Assembly: GCA_002377605.1 (NCBI GenBank)
Contig: DFQD01000169.1
Span: 1-5,488 of the forward strand
Source: Gammaproteobacteria bacterium UBA3498
GTDB taxonomy: Bacteria; Pseudomonadota; Gammaproteobacteria; Pseudomonadales; Pseudohongiellaceae
Length of the DNA stretch: 5,488 bases
Direction of reading: 5' to 3'
The notes beneath the pieces are model-generated. The model had not been told where the DNA came from and searched no databases. It saw nothing but the letters and a program-made list of their open reading frames with translations. Every line of letters starts with the position of its first letter. Position 1 is the stretch's first letter. Position numbers and translations under genes: made by a program. Positions 1 to 5,488 of the stretch are shown in pieces.

Positions 1-834
1 TTGCTAGGACAACTTAATAAAGAAACGGACTTCTTAGTAATTGATAATGCTTCACCTGATATTGGCAGGCTTGCAGAATCGATTATTGTTTATGACCGAT
101 GTCAGAATTTAATTCGTTTAGATAAAAATGAAGGTCTTGCCATGGCCTTAAATATTGGCATTAGCTGGACGATTGAAAACAACTTTGACTATGCGTTTCT
201 GTTTGATCAAGACAGTAGTCTTTGTGATTTATTTGTCAGTCGTATGATTGGTGCATACCACGATGCAAACAAACAAAGTAGACAGGGCATTGCTGCGGTT
301 GGTCCTAGAATAATTAATACTCAAACTATGCGACAAACACCATTTAAGTTATTCAATCGATTTATGCTGCGCTCTGATCGATTGTTCGCTAGTACGAAAT
401 CTCATTTTATTGCTGATTTCCTAATTACTTCTGGAACCTTACTAATTCTTAAACACCTAGGGGAAATTGGCCGTATGAAAGAGAGTTACTTCATTGATAA
501 TGTTGATCTGGAGTGGTGTTTTCGCGCTAAATCTAAAGGGTTTGATTTAATCGGTACCGATGATGCGGTACTCTACCATGCGATAGGGGAGCGAAGTTCA
601 AGCACATTGGTGAGAGCAGGAATCATGGCCCAGCATAACCCCGCACGAACTTATTACTCTTCAAGAAATAGAACTCATTTATATAGGGTGCCCTATTCGC
701 CTTTAGGCTGGAAACTCAGAGACATGATTCGATTCTCAATAAAGGCCATCTGGTTACTAATCTTCTCCAAGGATAGAAAGCAATACTGGAACAATATTCG
801 TTCCGGAATTAGGGATGCAAAGTCCCTAGGCTAG
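1..834 (+). CDS. Family 2 glycosyltransferase, RfbF-type rhamnosyltransferase-like (5' end missing)
   Basis: Probable inverting GT-A glycosyltransferase that moves a sugar, plausibly L-rhamnose from dTDP-rhamnose, onto a lipid-linked glycan at the cytoplasmic side of the inner membrane. Visible motifs (numbered from the first codon in the window): nucleotide-binding strand FLVIDNAS at 11-18, NEGLAMALNIG at 43-53, the metal/nucleotide-binding DQD at 69-71 in FLFDQDSS, SGTLLIL at 144-150, the acceptor-side FIDNVDLEWCFR at 164-175, and LYHAIGE at 191-197. The late pattern RNRTHLYR at 222-229 and the DQD form resemble RfbF-type rhamnosyltransferases. A hydrophobic segment at 242-257 may touch the membrane. 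The frame is open from base 1 with a TTG codon, but the usual first strand with its T-Y-N/H-like motif is absent. The real start therefore probably lies roughly 25-30 codons upstream, outside the window. It ends with TAG, 3 nt before the next gene, which points to an operon. Family is well supported; sugar specificity is inference. Confidence 0.9.
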   Translation: MLGQLNKETDFLVIDNASPDIGRLAESIIVYDRCQNLIRLDKNEGLAMALNIGISWTIENNFDYAFLFDQDSSLCDLFVSRMIGAYHDANKQSRQGIAAVGPRIINTQTMRQTPFKLFNRFMLRSDRLFASTKSHFIADFLITSGTLLILKHLGEIGRMKESYFIDNVDLEWCFRAKSKGFDLIGTDDAVLYHAIGERSSSTLVRAGIMAQHNPARTYYSSRNRTHLYRVPYSPLGWKLRDMIRFSIKAIWLLIFSKDRKQYWNNIRSGIRDAKSLG

Positions 835-837
835 CAA

Positions 838-1782
838 ATGAGCGCTAATCCTAAAATCGCCATACTGCTCTCCACCTACAATGGAGCGAAATTTCTGCAG
901 GAACAATTAGATTCTCTATTTAGTCAAACTTATTCGAATATCGTAGTTGTTATTCGCGACGATGGCTCTTCAGACTCAACTCCTGATATCACTTCCTATT
1001 TCGCTGAAAGTCACGGTGATAAAATGCATATCGTTGACAATAGCAAGGGTAACTTGGGAGCTAGCGGTTCTTTTTCATTTCTTATCGAATTCGTTTTAGA
1101 AAACAAATCAAAGCTGGGCTTGAATGAAGCCTACATGATGTTCTGTGATCAAGATGACATCTGGCATGAAGATAAAGTCGAGCAGCAGGTAAATTCCATG
1201 CTCGAAGTTGAGAACGGAAAAAGTAGTGGCGATACGACACCACCAATATTAATTCACACAGACCTGCAAGTGGTCTCAGAAGAGAACGAACTTATTGCCG
1301 ATTCTCTGATTCACTATCAAGGCCTGGAAGTTGAGCGAAACGGGTTCGCCAATATGGTAATCAGTAATCTGGTCACTGGTTGTACCGCATTAATCAATGA
1401 ACCTCTTGCACGCAAAGCAATTCCCGTTTCCAGCCATGCCATCATGCATGACTGGTGGCTAGCCTTAGTAGCTGCAGCATTCGGGAGAGTGGTATTTTTG
1501 GATAAGCCAATGGTGCATTATCGCCAACATTCCAGCAACACTATAGGCGCCAACGAGTTCGTGAAACCTCAGCCAGCCTCTCGCTCATTCTGGAGAAAGG
1601 TCTTTGCTAGGAAACCCAATGAACATCTGTTCGAAGTCGCTAGACAAGCAGCAGATTTTCGTCAGCGCTTTGGTTCGCAATTGAGCTTTAGGGAAAACTT
1701 GGGATTGCGTATTTCAGCCGGTATGTCTGCTAGGGTAGGAATTATTCAGCGGATCTTCTACCGTATGGCGCGGCGATTCTAA
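838..1782 (+). CDS. Family 2 glycosyltransferase, rhamnosyltransferase-like (DQDDIW type)
   Basis: Complete 314-residue GT-A glycosyltransferase, about the usual length (300-330) for rhamnosyltransferase-like GT2 enzymes of O-antigen and rhamnan synthesis. Motifs: STYNGAKFLQEQLDSL at 12-27, DDGSSDST at 41-48, GNLGASGSF at 71-79, the metal-binding FCDQDDIW at 102-109, NLVTGCT at 177-183, HDWWLAL at 204-210 (putative catalytic region) and YRQHSSN at 228-234. The basic C-terminal tail (FWRKVFARKP, later IFYRMARRF) could associate with the membrane. The ATG lies one codon after the TAG of the upstream glycosyltransferase. Only a weak TAGG (827-830) precedes it, so translation is probably coupled to the upstream gene. 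The stop TAA overlaps the stop codon of the convergent large glycosyltransferase by 4 nt. Activity on a rhamnose-containing glycan is inferred from motif resemblance; the exact donor and linkage cannot be read from the sequence. Confidence 0.92.
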   Translation: MSANPKIAILLSTYNGAKFLQEQLDSLFSQTYSNIVVVIRDDGSSDSTPDITSYFAESHGDKMHIVDNSKGNLGASGSFSFLIEFVLENKSKLGLNEAYMMFCDQDDIWHEDKVEQQVNSMLEVENGKSSGDTTPPILIHTDLQVVSEENELIADSLIHYQGLEVERNGFANMVISNLVTGCTALINEPLARKAIPVSSHAIMHDWWLALVAAAFGRVVFLDKPMVHYRQHSSNTIGANEFVKPQPASRSFWRKVFARKPNEHLFEVARQAADFRQRFGSQLSFRENLGLRISAGMSARVGIIQRIFYRMARRF

Positions 1783-4700
1783 TCGAATAGTGATTCCAAT
1801 TCATGCTGGAATTGCTCAGGAGAACAATCTTTGGTAATTGCTTCCAGCCCAGCGTCTTGCACGGATCGCCACAATGATTCATCTTGATAGAGACGAACAC
1901 ATTGTTTCGCAAAGCACTCTGGTGTTTCTCCTACTAGTAATTCTTTTTCATGCCGCCAATCGAGTTGTTCCGCCAACAGAGGTGTGGTGACGCTAGGTAT
2001 ACCCATGGCTGTTGCTTCGTGCACTTTGTGCGGTATTCCTGCGGCGAATCGCGTTGGGGCAATAAAAATCCTGCTGTTGTTATAGATCTCTTGAAGATTT
2101 TCTAGTCGGCCCAGAAAGCTGACGTTGGTTTTTTCGATACTGGCAAGGGACTGTGCACCCTTGTCGCCGACGATATATAGATTTACGTTCCGAATCTCTT
2201 TCTCTATCAGTGGCAAAACATTCACGATAAACCAGAGAATTGAATCCACGTTTGGCGATCCTTCGTCTCTTAATGCACCTACAAATAAGATACCTTCCCT
2301 GTCAGAGAATTCTTTATTTCCACGTGAGGATCGCAAGGTATGTCCAAGCACGCGAACGTTTTCTATTCCATGCTCGCGATAGGTTTCAGATTCTTTCTTT
2401 GACACTGCAATAACAACGTCTGCAGCCGACGCTTTTTCTATTTCATTCGCTAAAAGGTCTGCTTGTTCCTGCTCTGAAATCAGTTGCTGATTTAATTTCT
2501 TCCGCTTGATTTCTCTGGAGGCAGTTAATGCTTCAGCGTCGTAAATTACCTTAGCGTTACCTAGCAGGTTTTCATTCGCTACCATGAGTTCTTTAAAAAT
2601 TGACATATTGTGAATACGGCTAACTATAATGTATTGGAAGAATCCTTTCCTCGATTCGAGAAAAGTATGCAAGCCTAGACATCCTTTCTCCAGAATTACT
2701 TCGATTTCTTTATCCAACGAACTGTAAATTTCAGACCAATCATCCATCGGAAACTGCAATGGGTAGAAAGTTATGTTCAGATCGAGCATATTAAGAGTAT
2801 TGAGCAAATGGGCAGCCCGGGGATAGCCTGATCCCAAACTAGGATGTGGGACACGATCGTCGATTACTAAAACATTGGGACAATGATTGGCAGTCCTTGC
2901 AGAAAGAATTGCCTTTGGATCGTTGAAAAATTGATTGCCAAGCCAATCGCCATGTTTATCACATAAAATTGCCTGATGTTCTTTCTGCAAAGCAGACGCA
3001 CCACTGATCCCTCCAGAACTGGCGAATTCGTAATGGGTAATTCTTGCTAATGGATTGTAGACAATGCGTAATCCTTTCTTATGCAGCCGAATACAAAAAT
3101 CCGACTCTTCGTAGTAGGCCGGAGCATAATCTAAATCAAATCCACCTAGTTCTTCAAAGTCACTTCGTCGAAACAATAAAAAGGCACCGGAACAGTAGTC
3201 CACATCCCGCTCGAACATGTAAGCACTATAACTGGGGTCATCTCCACGTCCGTAACCCAAACAAGATCCATCTTGCCAGATAATGCAGCCGGCTTCCTGT
3301 AAGCTACCATCAGTCAGGACTATCTTGCCACCCACCGCACCGACGCTAGCATCGTTGGAAATCGACTTTAGCGCGGAAGAAAGCGCGTGTTGATGAACAA
3401 CTGCATCATTATTTAATAACAGAATATAATCTGATTGTGCTGCCTCTACCCCCTGATTTACTGCTTTAACGAAACCAAGGTTTTCATCATTTTGGATTAT
3501 GCTAGCGTCGTCTATTTTAGCTAGCAGGTTGCCAGTCTCATCATCCGAGGCATTGTCGACGATGATTAATTCAATTGGCACATCGCTATGTTCAAGCAAT
3601 GACCGCAAGCAAAGCAAACTTAAGTGGGCCTGGTTATAGAAAACTAGAACAATCGAAATTGATGGTGTATTTTCATTAGCAAAATCAAGCCGCCCATCGC
3701 TTGCAAGGAACTCTTCGAGTGCTTTCATAGCTTTTTTATCGTAAGCAGATTTCTCTGATTCTTTAGCTGGGATCTCAGGGTTGGGTGTTGATTCAGCTAC
3801 TTCGCGAGCATCTTCGCTGTTTTCGCTAATCTCGGATTGCTTGTTTTCTGTGCTAGCTGATCCGCTGAAAATGCGACCTAATCTTCGTATCGGACCCATT
3901 ACTCGCCAGGTAGCGGAGCTAAGTACGCGATAAAGTTCAGTTTCCAATTGCTGCACATGAATATTTAAATGCTTCTCAATATCTGATTTGTGTTTTAGGG
4001 TATTTTCAATTTCATTAAGCTTTGATTGCATTTGGTACAGTTTCTCATCCCTGTCTTGAATTACTGTTTCAAGCTTTGATTGAATCTGGTAAATTTTTTC
4101 ATTCTTGTCTTGAATTACCGTTTCAAGCTTTAAAAGTTTCTCATTCTTGTCTTGAACTGCCGTTTCTCTCTCCACGAGCTTTTGATTTAGGTCCGTTACC
4201 TGGTTGTCCAGCAAGCTACCTTTTCTAATTTCTTCATCGAGACGGCGGGCTACCTCATCGACTTTTTCTGAAAGGTCTAAGCGCATCACATTACCTAGCA
4301 TCTGATTAACGGAATCTCCATCCCATTTGTTTTTCCATTTACTAAAAAGCTGGGCCCTTGCTTTCCCGAGTGGATGCTCAGGTTTAAAGCGCAGACTATC
4401 GTCATCGGTTGCGGTATCCGAATCTCCTCCTGCACGATAGAACGCTGTTTGTTCATTAATATGAATGAAATCTGTGTACTGAGAAATCTGCAGCCAGAAA
4501 TCCCAATCCTCGTAGATATCGAAAGACTCATCAAAGTGGCATCCCCGCTCAACTAATTCGCTGGAGAACAGAACGGAGTGAATCGGGATATAGTTGTCCC
4601 GCATTAGTAGTAATGAATCATAGTCAGTGTCGAATACATATTGGGTAGCTGTTCCATCTACTTCAGTTTTAACCGTACTTGAATAGACTGCTTTACACTC

Positions 4701-5042
4701 ATTATTATTTTCTATAGCTGTTAATAATATTTCTACATGGTTCTCTGCGATCCAGTCGTCATCATCGAGAAACATTAAATACGTGCCTTTGGCAGATTCG
4801 AGACCGGCATTCGCTGCCTGAGTGCGGCTCAGTGGCTTTTCTGGATTGACTACGACGGCCTGGTAACGTTCAGGATCAAATGCAGATAAATTCTGCTGAG
4901 CAGAATTTACTAGTACGATCTCTATGTTCCCGTATGTTTGCTTTGCTATCGAATCGAGGGCTTGGCAAAGCTCTTCGCGCCCAATAGTGCGACAAATAAT
5001 AGAGACTAGATTGCTTGAAGTAGCAGTGGTTTCAGTCGACAT
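1779..5042 (-). CDS. Three-domain glycosyltransferase: GT2, coiled coil, GT2, GT4
   Basis: A 1087-residue multifunctional glycosyltransferase, probably cytoplasmic or membrane-peripheral, for O-antigen or capsule synthesis. Domain 1 (about 11-205) is GT2: LVSIICRT at 12-19, FLDDDDW at 91-97, and YEDWDFWL at 177-184. Residues about 255-370 form a charged coiled coil with tandem repeats, followed by LSSATWRVMGPIRRLGR at 374-390, a motif often seen after coiled coils in such enzymes. An acidic, Ser/Glu-rich linker spans about 395-455. Domain 2 (about 460-690) is a second GT2: VFYNQAHLSL at 467-476, IIVDNASDDETG at 493-504, LLLNNDAVV at 541-549, CSGAFLLFRRSDF at 617-629 and YYEESDFC at 643-650. 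Domain 3 (about 720-1087) is GT4 (GT-B fold): VLVIDDRVPHPSLGSGYPR at 724-742, FVGALRDEGSPNVDS at 920-934 and the donor-site GIPHKVHEATAMGIPSVTT at 1002-1020. The start is fixed: an in-frame TAA (5061-5063) lies seven codons upstream with no other start codon between. No clear Shine-Dalgarno is visible. Donors, acceptors and order of action are unknown. Confidence 0.93.
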   Translation of the reverse strand: MSTETTATSSNLVSIICRTIGREELCQALDSIAKQTYGNIEIVLVNSAQQNLSAFDPERYQAVVVNPEKPLSRTQAANAGLESAKGTYLMFLDDDDWIAENHVEILLTAIENNNECKAVYSSTVKTEVDGTATQYVFDTDYDSLLLMRDNYIPIHSVLFSSELVERGCHFDESFDIYEDWDFWLQISQYTDFIHINEQTAFYRAGGDSDTATDDDSLRFKPEHPLGKARAQLFSKWKNKWDGDSVNQMLGNVMRLDLSEKVDEVARRLDEEIRKGSLLDNQVTDLNQKLVERETAVQDKNEKLLKLETVIQDKNEKIYQIQSKLETVIQDRDEKLYQMQSKLNEIENTLKHKSDIEKHLNIHVQQLETELYRVLSSATWRVMGPIRRLGRIFSGSASTENKQSEISENSEDAREVAESTPNPEIPAKESEKSAYDKKAMKALEEFLASDGRLDFANENTPSISIVLVFYNQAHLSLLCLRSLLEHSDVPIELIIVDNASDDETGNLLAKIDDASIIQNDENLGFVKAVNQGVEAAQSDYILLLNNDAVVHQHALSSALKSISNDASVGAVGGKIVLTDGSLQEAGCIIWQDGSCLGYGRGDDPSYSAYMFERDVDYCSGAFLLFRRSDFEELGGFDLDYAPAYYEESDFCIRLHKKGLRIVYNPLARITHYEFASSGGISGASALQKEHQAILCDKHGDWLGNQFFNDPKAILSARTANHCPNVLVIDDRVPHPSLGSGYPRAAHLLNTLNMLDLNITFYPLQFPMDDWSEIYSSLDKEIEVILEKGCLGLHTFLESRKGFFQYIIVSRIHNMSIFKELMVANENLLGNAKVIYDAEALTASREIKRKKLNQQLISEQEQADLLANEIEKASAADVVIAVSKKESETYREHGIENVRVLGHTLRSSRGNKEFSDREGILFVGALRDEGSPNVDSILWFIVNVLPLIEKEIRNVNLYIVGDKGAQSLASIEKTNVSFLGRLENLQEIYNNSRIFIAPTRFAAGIPHKVHEATAMGIPSVTTPLLAEQLDWRHEKELLVGETPECFAKQCVRLYQDESLWRSVQDAGLEAITKDCSPEQFQHELESLFD
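4017..4166 (-). repeat. 54-bp tandem repeat inside the coiled-coil coding region
   Basis: Three consecutive units lie in frame within the large glycosyltransferase gene: 4017-4070 (54 bp), 4071-4124 (54 bp) and 4125-4166 (42 bp). On the plus strand each begins AAGCTTT and ends GTTTC. The two full units match at 46 of 54 positions by hand comparison; the third is the same sequence lacking 12 bp. In protein they read ETAVQDKNEKLLKL (293-306), then ETVIQDKNEKIYQIQSKL (307-324) and ETVIQDRDEKLYQMQSKL (325-342). The similarity at DNA level points to slipped-strand or recombinational duplication rather than only convergent coiled-coil composition. Unit lengths are multiples of three, so copy-number change would lengthen or shorten the helix without breaking the frame. 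Confidence 0.9.
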
Positions 5043-5092
5043 GGAAAGAAGGATACTGCTTTATGAGGAATTCATTAAGAGAAATATACAGA

Positions 5093-5488
5093 CTAAGTGC
5101 TAACGTCTGCTAGGTGGCGATCGAGTATTGCCCCAACTACATGACCCATAAAGTCCAGGAAGAGAGTATCGAGATTTACGTTAAAATAATTATCGGCCTG
5201 ATTTCCAAATGCCAGCATTGCTAAAACTTCGCTATTGTTGATAACCGGACATAATGCGGTAGAGCGAATGGTGTTTCTTGCAGTGGGAAAGAGATAAGCA
5301 ATTTGTTCTGATTCCAGCGGACCGCAATGGGTGCGCTTAAGTCTGAAAACATCACTGAAATCTGTTTTTAGTTTTGCCACAGATTCGGTTCGGACAGCAC
5401 GGGATACATTCAAGTCTGGATGTTCCACAATAATTATCTCACAGGCATCGATGTTTTCATGGTTAGCTAGCTGATCCTGAGTTACCGA
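5093..5488 (-). CDS. DUF484 family protein (N-terminal part outside window)
   Basis: C-terminal 131 residues of a protein that I assign to the DUF484 family (GAF-like fold, function unknown; E. coli YigA belongs to it). The frame is open to the right edge, so the true start lies outside. A GTG at 5426-5428 is an internal Val codon, because the reading frame and a plausible beta-strand (CEIIIVEH) continue upstream of it. Family signs, numbered from the first visible residue: HCGPLESEQ at 54-62, STALCPV at 76-82, and MLAFGNQADNYFNVNLDTLFLDFMG at 91-115 (conserved core: L-A-F/I-G-S/N, then F, then T-L-F-L). Family members are usually about 200-240 residues, so roughly the first 80-110 are missing, including the N-terminal helical region. 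In many Proteobacteria this gene precedes xerC; here a glycosyltransferase gene follows after 50 bp. It ends with TAG. The role in the cell is unknown. Confidence 0.8.
   Translation of the reverse strand, partial: SVTQDQLANHENIDACEIIIVEHPDLNVSRAVRTESVAKLKTDFSDVFRLKRTHCGPLESEQIAYLFPTARNTIRSTALCPVINNSEVLAMLAFGNQADNYFNVNLDTLFLDFMGHVVGAILDRHLADVST

Noticed and set aside
1793..1814. Possible hairpin near the convergent gene ends (CAATTC 1797-1802 with GAATTG 1809-1814)
   Set aside because: AT-rich 6-bp stem with no T run on either side, and it lies within coding sequence; not a credible terminator.
2125..2382. Plus-strand open frame of 85 codons
   Set aside because: Antisense shadow of the GT4 domain, with no recognisable family features.
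3044..3283. Plus-strand open frame of 79 codons
   Set aside because: Antisense to the conserved second GT2 domain, no coherent protein features.
4022..4228. Plus-strand open frame of 68 codons with repeated SCLELPFQAL-like segments
   Set aside because: It lies antisense to the coiled-coil repeats; its internal repetition is simply the opposite strand of the 54-bp repeat.
4295..4556. Short open frames on both strands (4295-4552 minus, 4374-4556 plus)
   Set aside because: Both overlap the first GT2 domain of the large enzyme in other frames and show no family motifs.
5078..5090. Possible -10 element TATATT on the minus strand before the large glycosyltransferase gene
   Set aside because: No acceptable -35 hexamer at 16-18 nt spacing; such hexamers are frequent by chance in AT-rich DNA.
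5078..5110. Terminator-like hairpin on the minus strand across the DUF484 stop (CAGAC/GTCTG, 11-nt loop, then TATATTTCTCTT)
   Set aside because: Stem is only 5-6 bp, the loop is large and the T tract is interrupted; too weak to call.
5426..5428. GTG as the start of a 111-residue protein
   Set aside because: The frame remains open to the window edge with DUF484-like sequence upstream, so this is an internal valine.

Overview
The window is an edge of a surface-polysaccharide (O-antigen or capsule type) glycosyltransferase locus in a bacterium, next to one housekeeping-type gene. The DUF484 family protein at the right edge is typical of Proteobacteria, where it is usually found in dapF/xerC neighbourhoods. 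Together with the moderately AT-rich DNA and rhamnosyltransferase-like enzymes, this suggests a gammaproteobacterium. Genus and species cannot be read from the sequence. DUF484 recognition and all family calls are from remembered motifs, not from a search.

Layout: (1) 1-834 (+), a family 2 glycosyltransferase resembling RfbF-type rhamnosyltransferases, missing its N-terminus at the window edge. (2) 838-1782 (+), a second, complete family 2 glycosyltransferase of the rhamnosyltransferase-like DQDDIW type, starting 3 nt after the first gene and in the same reading frame. (3) 1779-5042 (-), a 1087-residue protein that carries three glycosyltransferase domains in one chain (GT2, coiled coil, GT2, GT4) and converges on gene 2 with a 4-nt overlap of the stop codons. 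Its coiled coil contains a 54-bp tandem DNA repeat. (4) 5093-5488 (-), the C-terminal part of a DUF484 protein, read in the same direction as the three-domain enzyme and 50 bp upstream of it.

How they fit together: genes 1 and 2 are probably co-transcribed and would add successive sugars, plausibly rhamnose, to a lipid-linked repeat unit at the cytoplasmic face of the inner membrane. The large minus-strand enzyme could add two or three linkages by itself, with the coiled coil acting as spacer or oligomerisation element. The DUF484 gene marks where the glycosyltransferase locus meets what looks like core chromosome. The window is almost wholly coding: there is no gene-free stretch over 300 bp, and I found no RNA genes, insertion sequences, CRISPR arrays, convincing promoters or terminators. 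I see unusual architecture but no clear sign of an entirely new kind of system.
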